DNA of 21,543 nt from a virus. Made by a program: the position numbers and the translations under genes. Positions 1 to 7,023 of the stretch are shown piece after piece (positions within the stretch are counted from its first letter, which is position 1; each line of letters begins with the position of its first letter). The notes under the pieces are model-generated. The model saw nothing but the letters and a program-made list of their open reading frames with translations, searched no databases and was not told the origin of the DNA. The DNA lies in IMG/VR virus record IMGVR_UViG_3300046170_000455, positions 1-21,543 of that record. One strand, 5' to 3'.

Positions 1-549
1 GATAACAAATTCTTGACAGCAGCTTCAGGTTTTGGATCTAATCTACTAGGAACTGCAATCACTGGGGGAGGAGCAAGTGGTTTTGGAAACTTTGGTGCCG
101 GGTATGTTAGCTCAATGCAGGAAAGTGGCTCTAAAGGATTATTTGATTTCTTAAAATCCCTGTTCTCTAACAAACAAGCTACAGGTGGAATGATATCAAG
201 CTCCACGGGAGTGGATACTGTACCGACTATGCTATCAGGAGGAGAGTTTATTATGAACGCTTCTGCAACCAAGAGATTAGGTGCTGGAAATTTACAAGCT
301 CTTAACTCAGGGTCTGGTGGAGGTGGAGATAATTCTCAGTTGGTAGGAAAACTAGATGAGCTAATAAGTGCTACTGAAGATGCTACTGGTGGCGAAATTA
401 ATATCACTATAAATAGCGAAGGAAAAGAAAACGTCAAGACCTCTGAGGGTGCTTCTGAAGATCAGAAGAGGCTATCAGAAAGAATTAAAACAGTAGTTAA
501 GCAAGTCATCACAGACGAAAAGAGATTGGGGGGCCAACTTAGGAAGTAA
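1..549 (+). CDS. Tail tape measure protein, C-terminal part (5' end outside window)
   Basis: The frame is open from the first base, so the start lies upstream; only about 182 C-terminal residues are present. The sequence is Gly/Ser-rich and then shows the segment typical of tape measure C-termini: a GGMI turn, a short polar loop, VDTVPTML and SGGEFIMNASATKRLG. This corresponds to the family pattern 'GG-hydrophobic...D-S/T-VPAMLTPGEFVM...A..+.G'. It is followed by a charged helical tail rich in Glu, Lys and Asp. The protein sets tail length and occupies the tail tube lumen. It is followed at once by tail-tube-like and minor-tail genes, the expected order for a flexible-tailed phage. An in-frame TTG at 13 is not a real start. 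Family assignment rests on the C-terminal motif only. Confidence 0.8.
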   Translation, partial: DNKFLTAASGFGSNLLGTAITGGGASGFGNFGAGYVSSMQESGSKGLFDFLKSLFSNKQATGGMISSSTGVDTVPTMLSGGEFIMNASATKRLGAGNLQALNSGSGGGGDNSQLVGKLDELISATEDATGGEINITINSEGKENVKTSEGASEDQKRLSERIKTVVKQVITDEKRLGGQLRK

Positions 550-1334
550 TGTTTGGAGCAAGATACAATGATGAAGTAAGGGTTTTTATCTCTGGGCAAG
601 AACTGTCCGGGATCGAAAACTTCGATATGTCCTACTCAAGTGCCAAAGGTTTGGTCACCCCACTTGGGACTAGCAAAGGCATGACCACTACTGCTGGACC
701 TACTCAACAAGAGGTCTCATTCTCTAGATATTTGATTTATAATGACCCCATCCTGAGCTACACAGGGGATGTTAATATGTCTGGCAGTATGCATTACAAT
801 GGCAGTGCATATGGTTTTGAGAGTGGTTACCTTTCCAATTACTCAGTAAATTGTGCTGTTGGTTCTGTGCCAAAAGTGAATGCTCAATTTTTTGTTGTTG
901 ATGAACTTAGGAGTGGAGAAAGCGCATCAGGTGTAGTTGCCCACCCTACTATAGACATACCAAGTCAGGGCAGCATCTCTATAACATGTGACAATGTAAC
1001 GACAAACCGTGTTATAGGTTTTGATTACTCATTAGCTTGTAAAAGAAAAGGAAACTACACCATAGGTCAGGAATCAGCAGTTAGTGTAGATTTTATCCCA
1101 CCCATACAATACTCAGCTAGTGTTCAAATAGAAGTGGATGATGCTTTCTTGGAGAGTGGATTTAATTTCTTGAACTCTAGGGAGGACAAGACAGTGAGCT
1201 TTGACATAGACGGAAGAACCGGGGCTAACATCCAAGCTCTCACGATCCCAAATGCTTCTCTTGTTTCAGAAAACCTAAGTATGTCTGCTGATGGATCTTT
1301 ACGTTTAAACCTTAGTTATGTCGGTCATGAGTGA
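549..1334 (+). CDS. Tail-tube-like virion protein
   Basis: 261 residues with no signal peptide or membrane segment, rich in Ser, Asn, Thr and alternating beta-type sequence. The ATG overlaps the tape measure stop (TAATG), with AGGAAG at 541-546 as ribosome binding site. The second half (about residues 140-261) can be aligned by eye with the C-terminal part of the gene at 2279-3369: both have a 'FD..L/I' strand, a 'IQY..(I)..ASV' strand, a 'F.(E/T)SGF/GELAAL' helix-like stretch, and end in a strand rich in S..(M).(D).L.LS. This suggests two divergent copies of one fold. Position after the tape measure and before a gpM-like gene supports a structural tail role. The precise part (tube, distal tail or tail tip) cannot be told from sequence alone. 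Confidence 0.6.
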   Translation: MFGARYNDEVRVFISGQELSGIENFDMSYSSAKGLVTPLGTSKGMTTTAGPTQQEVSFSRYLIYNDPILSYTGDVNMSGSMHYNGSAYGFESGYLSNYSVNCAVGSVPKVNAQFFVVDELRSGESASGVVAHPTIDIPSQGSISITCDNVTTNRVIGFDYSLACKRKGNYTIGQESAVSVDFIPPIQYSASVQIEVDDAFLESGFNFLNSREDKTVSFDIDGRTGANIQALTIPNASLVSENLSMSADGSLRLNLSYVGHE

Positions 1335-2277
1335 TTTATTTTATAATAGAGATGAGAATATATCGGGGGTAGCTTTGCAGTCTGCTTTGTCAGGAATCGG
1401 CACTCCTAGTTACGGCTCTTCAGTTTCGTTCAACTCTAAACTGTTCCAATACGATACTAAAGACTCTTACACGAACACACTCCCTAACTCGTTGAATAAC
1501 TTGGAGGCTACTTTTAACCTGAGGTATGAGACGAATGAAACCAATGCTCAAAAAGCTGCCGTCTTTTTTGAGGATAAACATGGTGATCAGATGTTCCCAA
1601 TATCATTCAATGACACAACTTACAATACGGTCAGTGGAATATGTGACAGTTACTCTATCAACCATGTCAATAATCAGCATTATGAACTGGATGCGTCTAT
1701 AGTTGTAGACCAGTCCCCAAACCTTTTGAATTGGTCGGGGATGAATTTTATTAATTACACACTAGTGAACTGGGCAACATCAACCTCTTATGACAAGTTC
1801 GACATAATCTACAGTGGTGTCAATACAAACAAATTAAATAACTTCTATTACTGCACCGAAGACCACACTTCGTCATCTACTAGTGCGGATGGACCTACAG
1901 GTTCTTCTAGTAAGTGGAGTCAAGAGTTTTTCTTTGAGCCTGACATTGGGTTTAACAACTCTGTTAATTTTAAGAACGAGCGGCTGGAATTCAAAAACTC
2001 CTTTAGACAAAGAGTAAAGTCTAATGACAACAATGCAACCTTCCCAGTAGACTACTCCTTTAAAAACATATCGAACAAACAACTGAAGGCTATGGTCCAC
2101 TTCCTAGAAACGAAAGGTGGTTATAGAAACTTTAGACATCAAATACCATCTGTTTATAATAGGCCAAAGGTTTTCTACTCCCCTTCTTGGACCCACACTT
2201 GGAACTATTTTAACTCAAACGATTTACAAGTAAGCCTAGTAGAAGACGTTATAGGCATAATCCCAACAGACACTTAA
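1327..2277 (+). CDS. Minor tail protein, lambda gpM-like C-terminus, with carbohydrate-binding-like insert
   Basis: ATG codons at 1318 and 1327 are both possible; 1327 gives an 8-base overlap with the previous gene and 316 residues, 1318 gives 319. The C-terminal segment (about residues 255-310 counted from 1318) has the pattern 'FLETKGGYRNF...P...RPKVFYSPSWTHTW...VSLVEDV', which fits the minor tail protein family that includes lambda gpM (Phage_min_tail). The N-terminal 140 residues are beta-rich and could be a duplicated copy of the same fold. Between them, about residues 149-201, is a segment with spaced aromatics and a Cys: NWATSTSYDKFDIIYSG, then NFYYCTEDHTSS, then PTG...KW. This resembles the short chitin/cellulose-binding modules (CBM5/12 pattern W..Y..GD.V.Y.G..Y.C...H.S...P...W). 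The tail role is well supported; sugar binding is inference. Confidence 0.65.
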   Translation: MSDLFYNRDENISGVALQSALSGIGTPSYGSSVSFNSKLFQYDTKDSYTNTLPNSLNNLEATFNLRYETNETNAQKAAVFFEDKHGDQMFPISFNDTTYNTVSGICDSYSINHVNNQHYELDASIVVDQSPNLLNWSGMNFINYTLVNWATSTSYDKFDIIYSGVNTNKLNNFYYCTEDHTSSSTSADGPTGSSSKWSQEFFFEPDIGFNNSVNFKNERLEFKNSFRQRVKSNDNNATFPVDYSFKNISNKQLKAMVHFLETKGGYRNFRHQIPSVYNRPKVFYSPSWTHTWNYFNSNDLQVSLVEDVIGIIPTDT

Positions 2278-2278
2278 T

Positions 2279-3369
2279 ATGGCCAGAGATATATTAAAAA
2301 GTAATAACTCTCTTGTGATTGCTGGGCAAAGACCAGCTTTTACTACATCAGACAGGGACGGAGCGACTATGAGTGGGGCTTTTATGAGTGCCGTTCAGAG
2401 TGTGTCTGTAGGGTTCTCCCAAGATAGGCAGAAGTCAAAGCAGATTGGGTCTCAAGGTTTAGCTGTAAATGATATTACTAGGATGCCAGACGTAGATTTG
2501 TCTATCGATTATTATTACACACCAGCAATGCTAAACGAAAGTTTATTAGGTTTGGTAGATGCTAACCCTTCTTATCAAGGTACGGGATTTTTTGAGGGTT
2601 ATACTAATGAGGATCAAAATTTTTATATAGTAAATCATGAACATCAAGGTTCTGATATGGTTACAATAATGCTTCTGAAGTGTGGCGAATTTAACAACAA
2701 TCTGAAGCTCATTTCTATCGGTAATGCTTTTCTGACGAGTTATTCTCTTAGGGTTTTCAGTAGGGTCTCTGCCTGTAGTTTCTACATCTTATAAATGCTC
2801 TAATCTTACCGATGGTAAAAGGCCCATTTACTGAGGCTGTAGAATCCAGCTATAAATTTACAGTCAGGCAATAACAATAATGTTGGTGCTGTTCACCTAG
2901 AAGACGCTGGTAGTTCTGGTTTGATTACTATAGTAACATAAATAGATTCTCTCCTCCACTTTGTAGTCCTACAGATGTTGATGTAACATTACAAAACTTA
3001 GAGGTTGGGGGTGCGCCTATAAGTGGTGATGCTCATATACAATCTTTCGCTTTTGACATCCCTATTCAAAGGACAGACCTTCATGGGCTAGGTAGTGACT
3101 ATGTGTATGGGAGAAAAATACAATACCCTATAACAGCATCTGTAAGTATGGACCTTTTGGTTTCTGGTTTTGCCACTGGTGAATTGGCGGCACTGATGAA
3201 CACAGAATCAAGTTATGATTTTGACGTAAAGATACAAGATAGAAGCGGGGAGTATCAAAATACATTCTCTTTTGATTCTCTAAGATTGGAAAGCTCTGCC
3301 TATTCTATGGATGTTAACGACAACATGAACTACTCACTCAGCTTCAGTTTTGAAATAGAAAATCAATAA
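2279..3369 (+). CDS. Tail-tube-like protein, reading frame broken four times
   Basis: One gene of about 363 codons can be followed across the stretch, but in pieces. It begins at ATG 2279 and runs in frame to about 2747; continues from TTA 2748 (GFSVGSLPVV...) to about 2818; then GPFTEAVESSYKF to about 2862; then GNNNNVGAVHLEDAG from 2867 to about 2930; and finally from AGT 2932 to the stop at 3367-3369. Read naively it gives a 171-residue product ending at 2794 and an 88-residue product from ATG 3103. The joined protein aligns loosely with the product of 549-1334, so it is a second copy of a tail-tube-like fold. Three shifts behave as one extra base and one as a missing base. No other gene fits 2795-3102 on either strand. 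The breaks look like sequence errors, because a tail gene should be essential; a true pseudogene is the alternative. Confidence 0.65.
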
Positions 3370-3370
3370 A

Positions 3371-4078
3371 ATGGGTTTAAAAATAAAAAACAGCAAGAAT
3401 ATTGTTACTGACGGACTAGTTCTAAACTTAGACGCTTCAGATAAATTATCTTATTCTGGAAGCGGGGTAACTTGGACAGATAGAAGTGGTAATGGCTACA
3501 ACAGTACATTAATTAATGGACCAGATTTTACTTCTGCAAATGGAGGCGCGATTGTATTTGATGGTGCTAGTGACAGAGCTACGTTTACTACTCCTATAGG
3601 AGCTTCATCATCTCAGACTTATGAAATATGGACAAATATAATTGCATCGAGTGGTGCAGCAGCGGGATTTGCATATCTTCTGCATAATAATTCTAATAAT
3701 CATTCCACAGGGAATTCTTATTTGCATATTGGTGTATCCAGTGATGGTAAATATACAGCATCGTTGAATGGTCAATATGTTAATATGAATACTGGAGTCG
3801 TAGCTAGTAATTCAAACATAGTGCAGATTATACTTACGTGGGACGGTACAACTCAAAAAAATTATATTAATGCTGTATTAAAGAATTCAGAATCTTTAAG
3901 TGGTAGTGTACAGAATTTTTCTACTACTACCGGCATGGGAGATGCTGTCCAAGCAGGTGCGAACGGCTATAGAGAAGTTCAAGGTAGAGTCTATTCGGTT
4001 AAAATCTATAACAAAGCTTTGACACAAGCCGAAATATCTCAGAACTACAATGCCACTAAATCTAGATTCGGTCTCTAA
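3371..4078 (+). CDS. LamG / concanavalin A-like lectin-fold phage protein
   Basis: 235 residues. The opening has the signature of LamG-like phage and surface proteins: 'VTDGLVLNLDASDKLSYSG..VTWTDRSGNGYN', then 'GGAIVFDGASDRA' and, near the end, 'GRVYSVKIYNKALTQAEISQNYNATKSRF'. These are the first strand, the 'Y-FDG' strand and the terminal 'YN+ALT..EI..NY' motif of the Laminin_G_3 family. There is no signal peptide, as expected for a virion protein. ATG lies one base after the previous stop, with A-rich sequence in front and no Shine-Dalgarno. It is the last gene of the tail module, so it is probably an accessory tail, fibre or capsid decoration protein that binds glycans. Its stop overlaps the stop of the opposing gene by four bases. 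Confidence 0.75.
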   Translation: MGLKIKNSKNIVTDGLVLNLDASDKLSYSGSGVTWTDRSGNGYNSTLINGPDFTSANGGAIVFDGASDRATFTTPIGASSSQTYEIWTNIIASSGAAAGFAYLLHNNSNNHSTGNSYLHIGVSSDGKYTASLNGQYVNMNTGVVASNSNIVQIILTWDGTTQKNYINAVLKNSESLSGSVQNFSTTTGMGDAVQAGANGYREVQGRVYSVKIYNKALTQAEISQNYNATKSRFGL

Positions 4079-4458
4079 TCATAATCAACCTTAACATTCT
4101 TACTCTCGTAGGTTTTGAGTTCTGCAACGTGGCGCTGACCATTTCTTTTTGCAGCGTAATCGTCGAAGTATTTTTTCTTCACAGGGTCTTCTCCTCCAGC
4201 TTTCTCAGCCCTACGTTGGCTCATCTCCTCTGAGTAGTCTAACATATTACCCACAGTACCTTTCTTTGCCCCTGTGCTGTCCCTGAATTGACTTTGACTA
4301 AAAGGATCTATGTTTGAGTCAATTGATGCGTGAGGGACAGTAAAGACTCTTTTCCACTCAAGGCCGAACTCGTCAATATAGATATGCTCATCATTCATTG
4401 ATTGGAGAACATCTTTCTCCTCTCCTGTGTCTGGGTGACGATAAGTGTAAAGAGGCAT
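4075..4458 (-). CDS. FmdB-like small protein lacking the zinc-binding cysteines
   Basis: 127 residues, acidic and charged. The first 45 residues follow the FmdB family outline (MPxYxYxCxxCGxxxxxxQSM...): here MPLYTYRHPDTGEEKDVLQSMND, with a later WKRVFTVP strand equivalent to 'vkRvi..p'. The family's CxxC is replaced by HPDTG, and there is no Cys in the whole protein, so a zinc ribbon cannot form. The rest is a polar Lys/Glu-rich helix-like tail of unknown role. Cys-less versions are, to my knowledge, common in phages but have no established function. The gene lies after the terminator of the minus-strand operon, so it may have its own promoter or be read through. Confidence 0.5.
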   Translation of the reverse strand: MPLYTYRHPDTGEEKDVLQSMNDEHIYIDEFGLEWKRVFTVPHASIDSNIDPFSQSQFRDSTGAKKGTVGNMLDYSEEMSQRRAEKAGGEDPVKKKYFDDYAAKRNGQRHVAELKTYESKNVKVDYD

Positions 4459-4472
4459 ATATTATTATAAAT

Positions 4473-4497
4473 AAAAACGGGGGCGTTTCCACCCCCG
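4473..4497 (-). terminator. Rho-independent terminator of the minus-strand operon
   Basis: On the plus strand the arms are CGGGGG at 4478-4483 and CCCCCG at 4492-4497, a six-pair GC stem around an eight-base loop. Read on the minus strand the stem is followed directly by five T (4477-4473), the classic intrinsic terminator form. It sits between the stop of the Hsp20 gene (4502) and the start of the FmdB-like gene (4458), so it should end the sigma-ssb-GT-hsp20 transcript. Confidence 0.8.
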
Positions 4498-4501
4498 CTG
4501 T

Positions 4502-4816
4502 TTAATTAACCTTGATCTTACAAGGCTTAACCACCCCTTTCTTAGGTAGCTCTAGATGGAGCAGCCCTTTCTCCATTTTACAAGTTATGTTTTCTGTATA
4601 AACTCTTTTCATAAGTTTTACCGAACATCTCTTCTTGGATTCTTTAGGCTTAGTTTCAATTTGAAGTAAATCGTCTGAAACTTCTACTTCAACATCTTCC
4701 TTAGAGAAACCGGGAAGTTCTACTTTTAGTTCGTAAAAGTCCCCTTTGTCTTTAATGGTGCTGTAAGGTTTAGATGAGTAATCTTCAAATAGGTTATCAA
4801 ATAATGTATCAATCAT
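4502..4816 (-). CDS. Small heat shock protein (Hsp20 / alpha-crystallin family)
   Basis: 104 residues. After a short N-terminal arm (MIDTLFDNLFEDY, usual for the family) comes the alpha-crystallin domain, about residues 20-104: 'DFYELKVELPGFSKEDVEVEVSDDLLQIE' and then 'MEKGLLHLELPKK', the conserved GxLxxxLPK strand, ending in an IxV-type tail (IKVN). Small heat shock proteins hold unfolding proteins without ATP; phage copies are known in T4-like marine viruses and are thought to help folding or scaffold stability during infection. AAGGA at 4823-4827 (plus-strand TCCTT), six bases before the ATG, is a good ribosome binding site. It is the last gene before the terminator and follows the glycosyltransferase gene after 19 bases. 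Confidence 0.9.
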   Translation of the reverse strand: MIDTLFDNLFEDYSSKPYSTIKDKGDFYELKVELPGFSKEDVEVEVSDDLLQIETKPKESKKRCSVKLMKRVYTENITCKMEKGLLHLELPKKGVVKPCKIKVN

Positions 4817-4835
4817 AATATATCCTTATCATATT

Positions 4836-5909
4836 TTATACCACATCAAAATCCTTGAATATACGGTACATAATAACATCCACAGTATTAGAGTAAGTCA
4901 TCTTGTCTGCCAACTTTCGTCCCTCTGTGTTAATTTGTCCCACCTTATTTTCGGCTTTTTTCATAGCTTTAATCACATGATCCTCATCCCAAGAGTAGAA
5001 AGTCCCTTGGTTGAAAGGCGAACCTTTCTTGAAGAATACATTGTCAGCACAATCTACTTCTCCATTAGGTTCTATTAGGATAGAGTTTTCTTTTGTAGCC
5101 CAATCCTTGTGAGATGTGGCGTTCAAAACAATACTCCACTTCCCCAAACAGGTTGCATTAAATGAAGGAAGGTTCCAGCCCTCTGCTCCAGAAAGACCTG
5201 TCAAATCAACATCTATTGCATTCAGAAACTCATTCACTTCTGAATTTTTCTCTAAATGAGGAAGGAAGTTGATATTTGTGTATCTTTGCCCACCTAGAAC
5301 AGCGTCCAAGGTTTTTTGCATGTCCTCCGGTTTGTAAAACGGATTGTTTACTAAACAAGATAACTGATACTTGGGATTATTCCCATATTTCTTTAGCCAA
5401 GTTCTAATAATAGCAGCTGTATGCTTCCTATGCTCAAACTTGCCCATTAAACCAAAGTGAATAACATCACTCAGGTATTCTTTTTTTGTTTCTTTGAAGT
5501 CTTTGTCGAAACCCAAAGGGCTGAAGCTGCTGCCAAACAGGTTAGCAGCGTGTTCAGAACTAAAGAATGTTTCAGTTTGGGCATCGCAAATTTGTTCTTC
5601 TACTTCCGTAGGGTTATTACACTCATAAAACGAATACAGGTATTGTTTTTCATTTTTACGATTTTCAGAACCATTGAGATGCCAAACTTTTAAACAGGGA
5701 ATTTCTTCACCTAAGTAGGAGTACCTATTATTGATTGAGTTCTGGATCTTAGACTTTAATTCATCTGAAACATCATATGCTTTAAGGTCTATATTCCCAG
5801 TAGGCCAGATACCAACATCGTGTCCTTTCTCAAACAACTCCCTGATAATGTTATAGCTAACATTGCCGAGGCTGAGGGAGTTAATAGGTGCTTCTACTAA
5901 GATCTTCAT
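4836..5909 (-). CDS. GT-B glycosyltransferase (GT4-like)
   Basis: 357 residues. The start MKILVEAPINSLSLGNVSYNIIREL matches the first strand and helix of GT-B enzymes, where the nucleotide-sugar pocket lies between two Rossmann domains. In the C-terminal half, 'HFGLMGKFEHRKH' (about 151-163) corresponds to the family's 'G+...+KG' step and 'GAEGWNLPSFNATCLGK' (about 241-257) to the E-G-F/W-GLP..EA..G donor-sugar motif. The first acidic residue of the usual E-x7-E pair is present (E243), while the second position is Asn251, so donor contact may differ. The ATG overlaps the SSB stop by one base. It is separate from the large glycan cassette and co-transcribed with ssb and hsp20, so it could glycosylate something other than the cassette's acceptor, for example DNA or a virion protein. 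The target is not known. Confidence 0.7.
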   Translation of the reverse strand: MKILVEAPINSLSLGNVSYNIIRELFEKGHDVGIWPTGNIDLKAYDVSDELKSKIQNSINNRYSYLGEEIPCLKVWHLNGSENRKNEKQYLYSFYECNNPTEVEEQICDAQTETFFSSEHAANLFGSSFSPLGFDKDFKETKKEYLSDVIHFGLMGKFEHRKHTAAIIRTWLKKYGNNPKYQLSCLVNNPFYKPEDMQKTLDAVLGGQRYTNINFLPHLEKNSEVNEFLNAIDVDLTGLSGAEGWNLPSFNATCLGKWSIVLNATSHKDWATKENSILIEPNGEVDCADNVFFKKGSPFNQGTFYSWDEDHVIKAMKKAENKVGQINTEGRKLADKMTYSNTVDVIMYRIFKDFDVV

Positions 5910-6283
5910 TAAAATGGCACTTCGTCATCTCCAGCACCTACTGACGCTGGGGTCTTTGAATCATCGTCCTTCTTCTCCTTGGAACCAGAATTAAGGAATT
6001 GGATGTCCCGTCCCTTGATGTAGTACTTGGAGAAGTTTTTTCCATCTTTTTCCCAAGAGTCCATTGCAAGCTCGCCACTAAAGACAAACTCTCGACCCTT
6101 TGAGAGATATTTTCCTGCTACTTCAGCAGTTTTATCCCATACTTCAAGATCAATGAAGCACTTTGTTTTTGCGTTACTAGGGGAAATACCAACCCGAAGT
6201 CGGGTTACAGTTTTTCCGCTATTTGTCTGCTTCATTTCTGGATCTTTAACCAGATAACCTACTGCTGTTACTGTATTATACAT
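5909..6283 (-). CDS. ssb: Single-stranded DNA-binding protein
   Basis: 124 residues. An OB-fold of the bacterial SSB type is clear: 'YNTVTAVGYLVKDPEMKQTNSGKTVTRLRVGIS' (start and first strands), 'CFIDLEVWDKTAEVAGKYLSKGREFVFSGEL' and 'WEKDGKNFSKYYIKGRDIQFL', ending at about residue 98. A Gly/Ser/Lys linker leads to the acidic tip DDEVPF, the conserved peptide by which SSB recruits partner proteins. The protein coats single strands during replication and recombination and should work with the UvsX and helicase encoded at the right end. The start overlaps the sigma-like gene by eight bases, showing tight translational coupling. It is shorter than E. coli SSB (178), which is usual for phages. Confidence 0.93.
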   Translation of the reverse strand: MYNTVTAVGYLVKDPEMKQTNSGKTVTRLRVGISPSNAKTKCFIDLEVWDKTAEVAGKYLSKGREFVFSGELAMDSWEKDGKNFSKYYIKGRDIQFLNSGSKEKKDDDSKTPASVGAGDDEVPF

Positions 6284-6863
6284 AATTACTAACTTTCTTA
6301 AATTGTGATAAACATCTATTGTGGATATTTATCGTTCCTTGAATACTCATACCTACTTTACCAGCTATGATTCTCCAAGGAGTTGTCTTATTAAGGCACT
6401 GGTTGTACCTCATGTCAATAACCTTTTTTGTTTTTTCGTCACACTCCTGTTTCACAAACGATTTAAACAAGGATAGAACCTCCTGTTCTTGCATTGAGGT
6501 CATGCCATTGTCCGAAGACGGCTCTGATTTAACCTCACTAAGAGAACATTGCGTGAACTTCTTCCTTTTGCTTAGTGTGTTCAAACACTTCCATTTTGTA
6601 TCGTTTGCTAGGTATGTGGGAAACTTTGTGTTTCTCTCTGGGTCGAAATTTATTGCTGAATTGTAAATCGCCAAGCTTTTATCTTCTAGGAAATTTTGTT
6701 TATCGCTACAATTGGTCGGACCAGATAGGAAACGGTCTACCATAGTATGGTATATACCAGAATGTCTGTCGATCAACTCTAGCAAAGAGTCTTGGTCGGC
6801 GTCATCCTTAATTTTTAAAATTAATTCCTCATCCTTCACAATTGTTATTGTATCCGATTTCAT
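6276..6863 (-). CDS. Sigma-70-like phage transcription factor
   Basis: 195 residues. Residues about 65-105 resemble sigma region 2: 'LAIYNSAINFDPERNTKFPTYLANDTKWKCLNTL', close to the 'A...FDP.+..KF.TYA...+.+' core, followed by basic residues. Residues about 150-190 form a region-4-like helix-turn-helix ('WRIIAGKVGMSIQGTINIHNRCLSQFKK') that would contact the -35 DNA or a partner. The length is close to T4 gp55, the late sigma factor, so it probably directs host RNA polymerase to phage promoters. It is the first gene of the minus-strand operon. Which promoters it reads is not known; an exact TATAAATA, the T4 late promoter core, occurs at 408-415 and 4466-4473 but neither site is convincing. Confidence 0.78.
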   Translation of the reverse strand: MKSDTITIVKDEELILKIKDDADQDSLLELIDRHSGIYHTMVDRFLSGPTNCSDKQNFLEDKSLAIYNSAINFDPERNTKFPTYLANDTKWKCLNTLSKRKKFTQCSLSEVKSEPSSDNGMTSMQEQEVLSLFKSFVKQECDEKTKKVIDMRYNQCLNKTTPWRIIAGKVGMSIQGTINIHNRCLSQFKKVSNYV

Positions 6864-7023
6864 CCAATTGTCAACCTATTATAGTATATTATATTATTAT
6901 AATATAATTATAAGAACGTAATCTGTAGCTATAACGTCTACTGTATCAGAGGCTTCTCTGTTTCTTTTACGTTTCTTTCGATTTTCTTAACCGTTCTCGG
7001 TTATTATAGTGTAATTGGGGATC
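6864..7023. promoter_or_regulatory. Divergent control region between sigma operon and nrd genes
   Basis: This is the longest gene-free stretch of the window. It holds an AT-only tract (about 6876-6912), then a pyrimidine-rich tract (about 6950-6987), then a palindrome and a promoter-like box. For the minus strand, TATAAT can be read at 6883-6878, about 15 bases before the sigma-gene ATG, with no good -35; a TTGACA lies between that box and the ATG and is too close to act as -35. For the plus strand, TATAGT at 7005-7010 is a possible -10. I see no tRNA or other RNA gene here. Confidence 0.5.
6988..7003. promoter_or_regulatory. Palindrome TAACCG-TTCT-CGGTTA, possible operator
   Basis: A perfect six-pair inverted repeat with a four-base centre lies directly before the plus-strand -10-like box (TATAGT, 7005-7010), where a regulator or the -35 element would sit. 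It has no following T-run, so it is not a terminator. It could be an operator for nrd expression or a small RNA hairpin. It is the only strong palindrome in the divergent spacer. Confidence 0.4.

Noticed and set aside
408-415. TATAAATA inside the tape measure gene
   Set aside because: Inside a coding region of an AT-rich genome; one match with no second element is not enough to call a late promoter for the tail genes.
1873-2100. Minus-strand ORF opposite the gpM-like gene, and other long antisense ORFs (for example 5457-5693, 11787-12110, 17554-17868)
   Set aside because: They lie fully within well-supported genes on the other strand and have no recognisable motifs, ribosome sites or context.
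2745-2935. Programmed ribosomal frameshifting in the tail gene
   Set aside because: Four shifts in mixed directions within 190 bases have no slippery-site logic; tail frameshifts known in phages occur once, in the chaperone genes upstream of the tape measure.
4466-4473. TATAAATA on the plus strand, exact T4 late promoter core
   Set aside because: On that strand it points into genes coded on the opposite strand, with no plus-strand gene until about 7 kb; it overlaps the terminator T-run and is likely chance.
6869-6874. TTGACA on the minus strand upstream of the sigma-like gene
   Set aside because: It lies downstream of the TATAAT-like box and only about six bases before the ATG, so it cannot serve as a -35 for that gene.
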